Below, piece after piece: positions 49,659 to 58,011 of a stretch of DNA of 64,000 nucleotides. Where the stretch lies: assembly GCF_003001935.1 (NCBI RefSeq), contig NZ_PVNG01000018.1:124001-188000 (forward strand), given 5' to 3'. A program made the position numbers and the translations under genes. This stretch comes from Nonomuraea fuscirosea. GTDB lineage: Bacteria; Actinomycetota; Actinomycetes; Streptosporangiales; Streptosporangiaceae. Below the pieces are notes generated by a model that did not search any database, was not told the DNA's origin, and worked only from the letters and a program-made list of their open reading frames with translations. Positions within the stretch are counted from its first letter, which is position 1, and every line of letters starts with the position of its first letter.

Positions 49659-50785
49659 TCGGCGCTCCTGGTCAGCAGCGCGACGAGCACGTACGGCAGG
49701 GTCAGCAGGGCGAACGTCACCCCGTGCGGCACGTACGACGACGCCGCCCCGTACGCGGCGAAGACCCCGACCGTCACCACGTTCGTGCCCAGCCCCGCGA
49801 CCGAGGTGACGGTGGCCCGCGCCGGGCCGCTGATGCGGGCCTGCAACCGCACGTCGGCCAGCACCTGGGCGAGCTGGAACGCCCCGAAGGCCAGCGCGAC
49901 GGCGACGAACCCGGCGGGACTGCCGCTGAGCGCGCCGCCGGCCATGGCGAGCGCCGCCAGGACGAGCAGCGGGCCGTACGCGCGGGCCGGCAGGCGCTCG
50001 GCGGGACCCGCCAGCAGGCCGCCGACGGTGGCGCCGACCCAGACGAGCAGGATGACCACCGGAACGGCGGCCCTGGCCACGCCCGTCTCGACCGCCAGGT
50101 ACGGCACGTACTCCTCCAGCGCCCCCCAGACCGCCGTCACGAACGCGACCAGCAGGACCGCGCGCAGCACACGCCGATCCCCGCGGGCCAGGGCCAGCCC
50201 CTCCCGCAGGACCGCCAGGTAACCGGGCGCCTCGCCACGCGTCCTGTGCTCGGGCAGCGTCAGGGCCGTCGCGGCGCACAGGACACAGGCCAGCACGCTG
50301 GCCGCGCCCACGAGGGGGTAGCCGCCCACCGCGAGGGCGGGGGAGGCGAGGGCGATCGCGGTCGCGCTGCCGGCCAGGCCGAGCGAGGTGGCCCGGCCCA
50401 TCACGCCGGCGTAGCGGCCCTCCTGGCCGCTCCGGGCCAGCTCCTCGTACGCGAGCGCCTCGTACGAGCCCGAGACGAGCGCCTCCCCGGCCCCCCACAA
50501 CACGAAGCCGGCGGCGAACACCCAGTAGGCAGGGAACAGGGTCCACATCGCGAAGCCGAGACCGATCAGCAGCGGCCCGAGGCACAGCAGCAGCCGCCGG
50601 GAGACGGTGTCGGCCCAGGCGCCCGACGGGATCTCCAGCACCATGCCCGTCACCGACCAGATGACGAACAGGGTGGAGGTCTGGGCGACGGAGAGACCGG
50701 TGTCGGCGAACAGCAGCGCGTACACCGGATAGAGCAGCACGAATTCGCTGAGGAACGCGTACGCGTAGAGCGTGATGACGAGCAT
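49652..50785 (-). CDS. Major facilitator superfamily transporter
   Basis: The 377-residue protein has 11-12 membrane helices. MFS loop motifs are visible (WADTVSRRLLLCLGPLLIGLG after the second helix, a RSGQEGRYAGVMGRATSLG region in the first half). It is somewhat shorter than most exporters. Substrate unknown; drug efflux is plausible. GGAAGG lies 4 bases before the ATG. Confidence 0.88.
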   Translation of the reverse strand: MLVITLYAYAFLSEFVLLYPVYALLFADTGLSVAQTSTLFVIWSVTGMVLEIPSGAWADTVSRRLLLCLGPLLIGLGFAMWTLFPAYWVFAAGFVLWGAGEALVSGSYEALAYEELARSGQEGRYAGVMGRATSLGLAGSATAIALASPALAVGGYPLVGAASVLACVLCAATALTLPEHRTRGEAPGYLAVLREGLALARGDRRVLRAVLLVAFVTAVWGALEEYVPYLAVETGVARAAVPVVILLVWVGATVGGLLAGPAERLPARAYGPLLVLAALAMAGGALSGSPAGFVAVALAFGAFQLAQVLADVRLQARISGPARATVTSVAGLGTNVVTVGVFAAYGAASSYVPHGVTFALLTLPYVLVALLTRSADQ

Positions 50786-50958
50786 GAGGCCTTCCAGGGG
50801 GACGAGCAGGGACTCCGGGGGCGTGTCGCCCCGGAGGCCCGCGCGTCGCGCGCCGGCCCCTGGTTATGGATCAATGTCGCCAGGTCATGCGATGAAGTCT
50901 ACGGGGAGACGTCCCCGGCGCGCTTCCGAGAATCGCGGCGCTCCGCCTCCCGCAGCGG

Positions 50959-51294
50959 TCAGGCGGACTCGGCCGCCTCGGGCAGCGGGATCCACTTGTG
51001 CGACCAGTCCACCAGCTGGTCGAGCGCGGGTCGCAGCTCCTGGCCCATCTCGGTCAGGTGGTATTCGACCCGCACCGGCGAGGTGGCCAGCACCCGCCGC
51101 TCGACCAGGCCGGCCGCTTCGAGCTCGCGCAGACGCCTGGCCAGCATCGTGTCGTTGATGCCGGGGATGGCCGCCTTGAGGTCGGCGTAGCGGTGGGCGC
51201 CCTTGAAGATCATGTGGATCACGGCTCCGGACCAGCGGGCGCCGATCAGCTCTAAGGCGATGTGGAAGCGGGTGCAGACCTGGTCGAGGCTCAT
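50959..51294 (-). CDS. HxlR-family transcriptional regulator
   Basis: The 111-residue protein has the winged-helix pattern of the HxlR family: ALELIGARWSGAVIHMIFKG, RYADLKAAIPGINDTMLARRLRELE, ASPVRVEYHLT-like wing and LRPALDQLVDWSHKW. It diverges from an FMN reductase and probably represses it in response to quinones or aldehydes, as in relatives. Confidence 0.9.
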   Translation of the reverse strand: MSLDQVCTRFHIALELIGARWSGAVIHMIFKGAHRYADLKAAIPGINDTMLARRLRELEAAGLVERRVLATSPVRVEYHLTEMGQELRPALDQLVDWSHKWIPLPEAAESA

Positions 51295-51331
51295 GAGGAC
51301 ATCCTAGCGTTTGCTAAACATTGTGTAGTTA

Positions 51332-51346
51332 CTCAATAATGTTGAG
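51332..51346. promoter_or_regulatory. Dyad CTCAA-TAATG-TTGAG, candidate HxlR operator
   Basis: A 5-bp-arm dyad in the AT-rich 86-base gap between the divergent HxlR and FMN reductase genes. It is the most symmetric candidate; the role is inferred from position. Confidence 0.4.
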
Positions 51347-51380
51347 GATTCAACCGCTTGGCACAACGCTAGGAGCAGTC

Positions 51381-51959
51381 ATGACAGAACCCGTTCTGCA
51401 GATCATCGTCGGAAGCACCAGGAAGGGCCGCGTCGGGCGAGCGGTCGCCGACTGGTTCCGCGGCAGCGCCGAGGCGTTCGGCGCGTTCAAGGTGGAGTTC
51501 ACCGACCTGGCGGAGCTGAACCTGCCGTTCATGGACGAGCCGAACCACCCCAGTCTGCGGCAGTACGAGAACGCGCACACCAAGGAGTGGAGCGCCATCG
51601 TGGACCGCTCGGACGCGTTCGTGTTCGTCACGCCCGAGTACAACCACAGCTTCTCCGCCCCGCTGAAGAACGCCCTGGACTACCTGCACCACGAGTGGCA
51701 CCACAAGCCGGCCGGGTTCGTCAGCTACGGCGGCCTGTCCGGCGGCACCCGCGCCGTGCAGGGGCTGCGCCAGGTGGTCAGCACGCTGAAGATGGTCCCG
51801 GTGCTGGAGGCGGTGAACATCCCGTTCGTGTGGCAGTTGCCGGTCGAGGACGGCGTGCTGCGGCCGAACCAGATCTCCGAGACGGCCGCCGCCGACATGC
51901 TGGCCGAGCTGGCCAAGCTCACCGGCGCGCTGCGCGCGATGCGGCTGTCGGCGGCGTGA
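51381..51959 (+). CDS. NADPH-dependent FMN reductase
   Basis: The 192-residue flavodoxin-fold protein has the start IIVGSTRKGRVGRAVADWF (phosphate-binding loop of FMN), then FVTPEYNHSFSAPLKNALDYL and SYGGLSGGTRAVQGLRQVV. It reduces FMN or quinones. AGGAG lies 5 bases before the ATG. It diverges from HxlR, a common layout for redox-stress control. Confidence 0.92.
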   Translation: MTEPVLQIIVGSTRKGRVGRAVADWFRGSAEAFGAFKVEFTDLAELNLPFMDEPNHPSLRQYENAHTKEWSAIVDRSDAFVFVTPEYNHSFSAPLKNALDYLHHEWHHKPAGFVSYGGLSGGTRAVQGLRQVVSTLKMVPVLEAVNIPFVWQLPVEDGVLRPNQISETAAADMLAELAKLTGALRAMRLSAA

Positions 51960-52028
51960 TGCCGGGGGCATGACGCGGCGTCGTGACTCGGGGGCGTGAT
52001 GTCGGGGGCCTGGGCTACGCTGCCGGAC

Positions 52029-53306
52029 GTGGCACTGGCAGTGAGCGTGGTGGTCCGATACCGCAAGGCGGTGACCTACGGCGTGCACGCGCTGCTCGCC
52101 GCCCTGGGCGCGCGGGTCGAGCACGACCTGCGGCTCGGCACCACCCCCGAGGAGACCGCCCGGCACATCCGCGACAGCGAAGCAGACCGGGTGCTGGTGC
52201 TCTGGTCGTTCTACTCCCCCGACGCCGAGGCCATGGCGGCCGAGCTGGCCACGGTCAGGTCGCTGAGCGGCGGCAGGGGGCTGCACATCGCGGGCGGCGT
52301 GCACGCCACCGCCGAGCCGCAGCAGGTCATCGACGCCGGCTGGGACCTGGCCGGCATCGGTGAGGGCGAGAGCACGATCATCGCCCTCGTCCGGGCGCTG
52401 CGCGAGGACCGGCCGCTCACCTCGGTTCCCGGGCTGGCGGTCAGGGACGCCGACGGCGTCGCGCTGCGCACGGCCCCGGCGCCGCAGCTGCCGCTCGACG
52501 CCTTCCCCTCGTTCACCGGCCGCAACGGGCCCATCGAGATCACCCGTGGCTGCCGCTACACCTGCCGCTTCTGCCAGACCCCGTTCATGTTCGGCGGGCA
52601 GTTCCGGCACCGGTCGGTGGCGAGCGTGCGCGAGCACGTACGCGAGATGGCCGGGCGCGGCATGCGCGACGTGCGGTTCATCACGCCGACCTCGCTGTCC
52701 TACGGCTCCTCGGGCCCCGACCCCGACCTCGGCGCGGTGGAGGAGCTGCTGGCCGGGGTCAAGGAGGAGCTGCCGCCGCACGGCCGGGTCTTCTTCGGCA
52801 GCTTTCCCTCGGAGGTGCGGCCCGAGCACGTCAGCCCGGAGGCGATGCGGCTGCTCAAGCGCTACGTGGCCAACGACAACCTGATCATCGGCGCCCAGTC
52901 GGGCTCCGACCGGGTGCTGGCCGCCTCGGGGCGCGGCCACGACACCTCGCCCGTGCGCGACGCGGTCAGGATCGCGGTCGAGCACGGGTTCCGGCCCAAC
53001 GTCGACTTCATCTTCGGCATGCCCGGCGAGTCGGAGGAGGACCAGGTGCGGTCGCTGACGCTGGCCGCCGACCTGGCCGACCTCGGGGCGCGCATCCACA
53101 CCCACACGTTCATGCCGCTGCCCGGCACGCCGTGGCGCGACGCCGAGCCCGCCTTCATCCCGCTCGCGACGATGGCCGAGCTCGACCGGCTGGCCCAGCG
53201 CGGCGACGCCTACGGCCACTGGCGCAAGCAGGCCGAGCACGCCGTACGGCTGGCCGAGACGGCCAAGGCCTACCCCCGCAGGACCCGTCGCCGCCGCACC
53301 ACCTGA
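52029..53306 (+). CDS. B12-binding-domain radical SAM protein (MJ_1487-like family)
   Basis: About 425 residues from GTG 52029; an ATG at 51996 would add 11. An N-terminal B12-binding-like fold (LAVSVVVRYRKAVTYGVHALLAALG, AGGVHATAEPQ) is followed by the radical SAM core with cluster motif CRYTCRFC, in the setting ITRG...QTPFMFGGQFRHRS, plus FGMPGESEEDQ. It recalls the MJ_1487-like group, mostly archaeal. Cobalamin-radical SAM enzymes methylate inactive carbons; the substrate here is unknown. It follows the FMN reductase by 69 bases. Confidence 0.82.
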   Translation: MALAVSVVVRYRKAVTYGVHALLAALGARVEHDLRLGTTPEETARHIRDSEADRVLVLWSFYSPDAEAMAAELATVRSLSGGRGLHIAGGVHATAEPQQVIDAGWDLAGIGEGESTIIALVRALREDRPLTSVPGLAVRDADGVALRTAPAPQLPLDAFPSFTGRNGPIEITRGCRYTCRFCQTPFMFGGQFRHRSVASVREHVREMAGRGMRDVRFITPTSLSYGSSGPDPDLGAVEELLAGVKEELPPHGRVFFGSFPSEVRPEHVSPEAMRLLKRYVANDNLIIGAQSGSDRVLAASGRGHDTSPVRDAVRIAVEHGFRPNVDFIFGMPGESEEDQVRSLTLAADLADLGARIHTHTFMPLPGTPWRDAEPAFIPLATMAELDRLAQRGDAYGHWRKQAEHAVRLAETAKAYPRRTRRRRTT

Positions 53307-53312
53307 AAGGCC

Positions 53313-53555
53313 TCATTCGCGGGGGCCGTCGGGCTCCTCCAGGGAGTTGAGCACGCGTTCGAGCGCGTCGCCCACCGGGCGCAGCGCCTGGGAGAACGCG
53401 TTGACGAGCGGGCCGAAGATCTCGCTCACCTCGGTGATCAGATCAGGGGTCTTGCTCTCGGGAGGTGCCCAGCGCATGGCGTCCGCGCTCAGCGTCTCCC
53501 ACTCGTCGACGACACCGTCGATGGCGTCGAGCACATGGTCAGGATCGCTTGGCAT
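53313..53555 (-). CDS. Small acidic helical protein
   Basis: The 80-residue protein (PSDPDHVLDAIDGVVDEWETL, AFSQALRPVGDALERVLNSL) is acidic, with no Cys or membrane helix. GGAG precedes the ATG (53553-53555) by 7 bases. It converges with the radical SAM gene with a 6-base gap. Unknown. Confidence 0.55.
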   Translation of the reverse strand: MPSDPDHVLDAIDGVVDEWETLSADAMRWAPPESKTPDLITEVSEIFGPLVNAFSQALRPVGDALERVLNSLEEPDGPRE

Positions 53556-53623
53556 GACCGTTCTCCGTGGAGTCAGCCGTGGAGGTCCTCCGCCGCGGGA
53601 GGGGTCGATACCTCCACGGTACG

Positions 53624-54133
53624 TCAGACCGGGACGGACACGCCCACGCCGCCCCGGGTCTGTGCGCCGTAACGCCGCTTCTCGGCCTCCAGGTCGAGGG
53701 GACGGATGCTCGTGCGGCCGGCCAGCAGTTCCTCGGTCAGCAGCGCGGCGGGGACGAGCCAGGACACCTCGAACTCCAGGCCGTCGGGGTCGCGGGCGTA
53801 CAGGGCCTTGGTGGTGCTGTGGTCGGAGGCGCCGACGAGCGCGTCCAGCTCGGCGAGCTTGGCCTGGACGCGTTCGAGCTCGTCGAGGGTGTCGACCTCC
53901 CACGCCAGGTGGTAGAGGCCGACGGAGGTGCGCCCCGCGGGCGAGGGAGCCGCGTTCGCGCCGACCTGGAACAGGCCCAGGTCGTGATCGTTGGAGGAGC
54001 CGGGGGCCTGGAGGAAGGCGGCTCCGCGCATGCCCATGACGACCTCGAAGCCGAGGGCCTCCCGGTAGAAGGCGACGCTGCGCTCCACGTCGCGGACGTA
54101 AAGGACGGCGTGGTTGAGTCGCTGGACCGGCAT
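53624..54133 (-). CDS. VOC-family (glyoxalase/dioxygenase-like) protein
   Basis: The 169-residue protein starts QRLNHAVLYVRDVERSVAFYREALGFEVV, with metal-ligand His in RLNHA, then YHLAWEVDTLDEL (second His) and DPDGLEFEVSW (Glu). This triad fits type I extradiol-dioxygenase-like folds. The C-terminal ~35 residues are extra. Substrate unknown. It lies 68 bases upstream of the 80-residue gene. Confidence 0.85.
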   Translation of the reverse strand: MPVQRLNHAVLYVRDVERSVAFYREALGFEVVMGMRGAAFLQAPGSSNDHDLGLFQVGANAAPSPAGRTSVGLYHLAWEVDTLDELERVQAKLAELDALVGASDHSTTKALYARDPDGLEFEVSWLVPAALLTEELLAGRTSIRPLDLEAEKRRYGAQTRGGVGVSVPV

Positions 54134-54300
54134 GGTCAGCCCCTTTCAGCGGTGTCCCAGCGTAAGTATATGAGCCTTCAACTAAATTCCGGGGGCGCGT
54201 GGCCGGCCGCCGTGGCAACACGCTGGAGGGGGAGCGCGCGAAGTGTCGGGCCCAGGCCGTAGCGTTCTCCGGGTATCTGACCCCGACCGAGGAGAGGCCG

Positions 54301-54489
54301 ATGCGCGACACCGAAGAGGCGCTGTTCAGGACGGTTCACGGCATCGCCGGCAGGTTCGCCGGCCAGCCCGTTCCGGTGGTGATGGACGCGTTGCTGCGCG
54401 ACCTGCCCAAGGCTCCCGGCCTCGAGGTGACGGAGATTCGCAAGATCGCGGAGGAGATCAGCGTGGGGCGTGATCCCTCAGGGTTGTGA
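54301..54489 (+). CDS. Small helical protein of unknown function
   Basis: The 62-residue product (LFRTVHGIAGRFAGQPVPVVMD, EIRKIAEEISVGRDPSGL) has an ATG with GGAGAGG-type site just upstream. Its stop lies in the first of the tandem repeats before xylA. It may be unrelated to xylose use; family unknown. Confidence 0.55.
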   Translation: MRDTEEALFRTVHGIAGRFAGQPVPVVMDALLRDLPKAPGLEVTEIRKIAEEISVGRDPSGL

Positions 54490-54521
54490 ACGAGTGCTTG
54501 TGAACAAGTGCTTGTGGACAA
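54484..54521. repeat. Tandem repeats of TTGTGAACRAGTGC upstream of xylA
   Basis: The 14-base unit occurs at 54484-54497 and 54498-54511, with a third partial copy TTGTGGACAA at 54512-54521. It ends 25 bases before the xylA start. Such direct repeats are plausible binding sites for a xylose-responsive regulator (ROK/XylR-like), but no such gene is in the window. Confidence 0.6.
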
Positions 54522-54546
54522 CTGATCGCCAGGGGAGCATCGAATC

Positions 54547-55692
54547 ATGTACGAGCCAACCCCTGACGATCGATTCACGTTCGGTCTGTGGACGGTCGGC
54601 TGGCAGGCGCGCGATCCGTTCGGGGACGCCTCCCGGGCGCCCCTCGATCCCGTCGAGAGCGTGCACCGTCTGGCCGAACTGGGGGCCTACGGTGTCACTT
54701 TCCACGATGACGACCTGCTCGCCGTCGAACCCGATCGCGAACGGGCGATCGCGTCGTTCAGGAAAGCACTCGCCGAGACCGGGCTGAAAGTGCCCATGGC
54801 CACCACGAACCTGTTCACGCATCCCGTCTTCCGCGACGGGGCCTTCACCAGCAACGACCGCGACGTGCGGCGTTACGCGCTGCGCAAGGTCACCCGCAAC
54901 CTCGACCTGGCCGCCTCGCTGGGCGCCTCCACCTACGTGTGCTGGGGCGGCCGCGAGGGGGCCGAGTCGGACGCGGCCAAGGACGTGCGGGCCGCGCTCG
55001 GCCGCTACAAGGAGGCCATCGACCTGCTCTGCGGGTACGTACGCGGGCGCGGCTACGACATCCGCTTCGCCCTGGAGCCCAAGCCGAACGAGCCCCGAGG
55101 CGACATCCTGCTGCCGACGATCGGGCACGCGCTGGCCTTCATCGGCGAGTTGGAACATCCGGAGATGGTGGGTCTCAACCCGGAGGTCGGCCACGAGCAG
55201 ATGGCCGGGCTCAACTTCGTGCACGGCATCGCGCAGGCGCTGTGGCACGGCAAGCTGTTCCACATCGACCTCAACGGCCAGCACGGCCCCCGGTTCGACC
55301 AGGACCTCGTCTTCGGCCACGGCGACGTCATGAGCGCGTTCTTCCTGGTGGACCTGCTGGAACACGGGGGTTACGACGGGCCGCGCCACTTCGACTACAA
55401 GCCGCTGCGTACGGAGGACTCCGGCGACGTCTGGGTCTCAGCAGCCGCCAATATGCGCACATACCTGATCCTTCGCGAAAAAGCCCGAAATTTCCGGGCT
55501 GATCCGGAGGTGCGCGAGGCACTGCGCGCCGCCCGCGTCGACGAGCTGGGCCTGCCCACCCTCAACCGCGGCGAGACGCTGGCCGACCTCGCCTCGGACG
55601 ACTTCGATCCTGACGTGGCCTCGCGGCGCGGATACCATTTCACCCATCTGAACCAGCTTGCGCTGGAGCACTTGTTAGGAGTTCGTGGGTGA
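54547..55692 (+). CDS. xylA: Xylose isomerase
   Basis: The 381-residue TIM-barrel enzyme converts D-xylose to D-xylulose in the cytoplasm. Landmark blocks: FGLWTVGWQARDPFG, catalytic His region YGVTFHDDDL, metal-site segments FALEPKPNEPRGD, GLNPEVGHEQMAG and FHIDLNGQHG. Length fits the class I actinomycete enzymes. It overlaps xylB (GTGA, 55689-55692). Tandem repeats at 54484 may control it. Confidence 0.97.
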   Translation: MYEPTPDDRFTFGLWTVGWQARDPFGDASRAPLDPVESVHRLAELGAYGVTFHDDDLLAVEPDRERAIASFRKALAETGLKVPMATTNLFTHPVFRDGAFTSNDRDVRRYALRKVTRNLDLAASLGASTYVCWGGREGAESDAAKDVRAALGRYKEAIDLLCGYVRGRGYDIRFALEPKPNEPRGDILLPTIGHALAFIGELEHPEMVGLNPEVGHEQMAGLNFVHGIAQALWHGKLFHIDLNGQHGPRFDQDLVFGHGDVMSAFFLVDLLEHGGYDGPRHFDYKPLRTEDSGDVWVSAAANMRTYLILREKARNFRADPEVREALRAARVDELGLPTLNRGETLADLASDDFDPDVASRRGYHFTHLNQLALEHLLGVRG

Positions 55693-57113
55693 CGCTGGTC
55701 GCTGGGGTCGATTCCTCCACGCAGAGTTGCAAGGTCGTCATTCGAGAAGCGGAGACGGGAGAGCTGGTTCGGCAGGGCCGCGCCGCGCATCCCGACGGCA
55801 CCGAGGTGCATCCGTCCCATTGGTGGAGCGCGCTGCTGCGGGCCCTGGAGCAGGCCGGCGGGCTGGACGGCGTGGCCGCCATCAGCGTGGGCGGGCAGCA
55901 GCACGGCATGGTCTGCCTCGACGAGTCGGGAGAGGTCGTCCGCGACGCCCTGCTGTGGAACGACACCCGTTCCGCGCAGGCCGCCGCCGATCTGACGGCC
56001 GAGCTGGGCGGGCCGCAGGCGTGGGCCGACGCCGTCGGCTCGGTGCCGGTCGCCTCCTTCACCGTCACCAAGCTGCGCTGGCTGGCCGAGCACGAGCCGG
56101 ACCACGCGCGGCGCACGGCCGCCGTCTGCCTGCCGCACGACTGGCTGACGTGGCGCCTGGCGGGCGCGCTCGGGTCCGGCGTCCCGTTCGGCGTCGCGGC
56201 CTGGGAGGACGCGCCGCTGCCGCCCCTCGACCGGCTCGTCACCGACCGGGGTGACGCCTCGGGCACCGGCTACTGGTCGCCGGCGACGGGCGCGTACCGT
56301 CCCGACCTGCTCAAGGCGGCCATCGGCGCGCTGCCGCTGCTGCCCAGGGTGCTGGAGCCCGCGCAGGCCGTCCCCGACGTCGCGGGGCCGGTGCTGATCG
56401 GTCCCGGCACCGGCGACAACATGGCCGCCGCGCTCGGCGTGGGGGCCCGCTCCGGCGACGTCGTGGTCTCCCTCGGCACGTCGGGCACCGTGTTCGCGGT
56501 CGCGGAGCGGCCCAGCGCCGACCCCACGGGGGCGGTCGCCGGATTCGCCGACGCGACCGGGCGCTTCCTGCCGCTGGTGTGCACGCTCAACGCCGCCCGC
56601 GTCCTGGACGCGGCCGCGCGCATGACCGGGGTCGGGCTCGACGAGCTCGGTGCCCTGGCGCTGGAGGCTCCCGCGGGGGCCGGCGGGCTGACACTGGTGC
56701 CGTACCTGGAGGGCGAGCGCACGCCCAACCGGCCCACGGCCACCGGTTCGATCCACGGGCTGACCCTGGCCACCTCGACCCCGGCGCACCTGGCCAGGGC
56801 GGCGGTCGAGGGCATGCTGTGCGGGCTGGCCGACGCGCTCGACGCGCTGGACCTGCGGCCCGAGCGGGTGCTGCTGATCGGCGGCGCCGCGCGCTCTGAG
56901 GCGGTGCGGCGGATCGCCCCCACGATCTTCGGCGTGCCGATCACGGTCCCGCCGCCGGCCGAATACGTCGCCGACGGGGCCGCCTACCAGGCGGCGACGC
57001 TGGTGACGAGCGCGCCCGACTGGCGCTCCGGCGACACGGCCACCTACGAGGGCGAGGCGGTCCCGGCCATCCGCGAGCGCTACGCCCGCGCCACCGGTCA
57101 CATCCTCGACTGA
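55689..57113 (+). CDS. xylB: Xylulokinase
   Basis: The 474-residue FGGY kinase phosphorylates D-xylulose to enter the pentose phosphate route. It has the ASKHA opening LVAGVDSSTQSCKVVI, ISVGGQQHGMV, the FGGY-type segments and GPGTGDNMAAALG with VVSLGTSGTVFAV, then LIGGAARSEAVRRI. Its GTG start overlaps the end of xylA, so both are made together. A terminator hairpin follows at 57128. Confidence 0.95.
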   Translation: MTLVAGVDSSTQSCKVVIREAETGELVRQGRAAHPDGTEVHPSHWWSALLRALEQAGGLDGVAAISVGGQQHGMVCLDESGEVVRDALLWNDTRSAQAAADLTAELGGPQAWADAVGSVPVASFTVTKLRWLAEHEPDHARRTAAVCLPHDWLTWRLAGALGSGVPFGVAAWEDAPLPPLDRLVTDRGDASGTGYWSPATGAYRPDLLKAAIGALPLLPRVLEPAQAVPDVAGPVLIGPGTGDNMAAALGVGARSGDVVVSLGTSGTVFAVAERPSADPTGAVAGFADATGRFLPLVCTLNAARVLDAAARMTGVGLDELGALALEAPAGAGGLTLVPYLEGERTPNRPTATGSIHGLTLATSTPAHLARAAVEGMLCGLADALDALDLRPERVLLIGGAARSEAVRRIAPTIFGVPITVPPPAEYVADGAAYQAATLVTSAPDWRSGDTATYEGEAVPAIRERYARATGHILD

Positions 57114-57127
57114 TCCGCGCCTTCTGA

Positions 57128-57161
57128 CGCACCCCTGAGAGCCCCGGCTCCCAGGGGTGCG
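57128..57161 (+). terminator. Terminator after xylB
   Basis: CGCACCCCTG and CAGGGGTGCG enclose an inner GAGCC-CC-GGCTC stem, giving a nearly perfect 16-bp hairpin 14 bases past the xylB stop. Confidence 0.75.
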
Positions 57162-57279
57162 CTCGTTCCCGCGCGCCCCTCCTCAGGGCACCGCCTCAGG
57201 GATCTAAGGGTCGGGTCAGGGACGTATCGGGGCAGTGGCCGGATGTGAGACATCCCCCCGCACGGGGAGAGTAGGCCCC

Positions 57280-57954
57280 ATGACCGCAGCGAAGAGGCTC
57301 TACCCCCTGATCGCCTGTGCCTCGATCCTGTTCTCGGTGGTCGCCGTGGTGGCGGGCCAGTTCGGCCCCGACCCCTACCTCGACCCCATGAACGTCACCG
57401 TCAGCGAGTACGCCGTGTCCGACCGCGGGGGCGTCACGGAGATCGCGATGGCGGTGCTCGGGATCGGGTCCCTGGCGCTGCTCCTGGGGCTGCGGTCGGC
57501 GGGGGCTCCGGTGCGGGGGCTGCCGGAGCGGTTGCTGATGGTGTGGTCGGGCGCCCTGGTCGTGGCCGCGGTGATCCCGACCACACCCATCGGCCACGAC
57601 CTCGACCTCGCGGCCCAGATCCACCGGTACGTCTCCGTCGCCGCCTTCGTGAGCCTGCCCGCCGCCGGCGCGCTGCTGGTCCCCAGACTGAACACCGACG
57701 CCGCCTGGAAGCCCGTGGCGCGTACCGTGGAGTGGGTGGCCCTGGCCGGCGGGTTCGGGCTGCTGGCGATCACGTACGTGGCGATGCCCGGCGAGCGGGT
57801 GATGATCGGGCTCGTCGAGCGGTTGCTCCTCGGCGCCGAGGTGGCGTTGCTGGCGGTGCTGGCCGTCTGGCTCATGCGGCTGACGTGGGGACGGGCCACC
57901 TCAGCGGCGCTCAATTTCCCGACATACCACAGATTTATCGCTAATCGATCTTAA
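57280..57954 (+). CDS. DUF998-family membrane protein
   Basis: The 224-residue protein has six membrane helices with the DUF998-type start (IACASILFSVVAVVAGQF, then MNVTVSEYAVSDRGG) and later PTTPIGHDLDLAAQIHRYVS. DUF998 proteins are uncharacterised. GGGAGAG precedes the ATG by 8 bases. It lies between the xyl operon and the conservon-like kinase and has no clear link to either. Confidence 0.8.
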   Translation: MTAAKRLYPLIACASILFSVVAVVAGQFGPDPYLDPMNVTVSEYAVSDRGGVTEIAMAVLGIGSLALLLGLRSAGAPVRGLPERLLMVWSGALVVAAVIPTTPIGHDLDLAAQIHRYVSVAAFVSLPAAGALLVPRLNTDAAWKPVARTVEWVALAGGFGLLAITYVAMPGERVMIGLVERLLLGAEVALLAVLAVWLMRLTWGRATSAALNFPTYHRFIANRS

Positions 57955-58011
57955 AACCATCTGTTTCGGTGCTATTCTCTCCCGCGATCTTCTATCCGGG
58001 AGCGGGTTGTC

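Noticed and set aside
51369..53240. Long minus-strand frame opposite the FMN reductase and radical SAM genes
   Set aside because: Composition is typical of antisense of high-GC genes and lacks domains.
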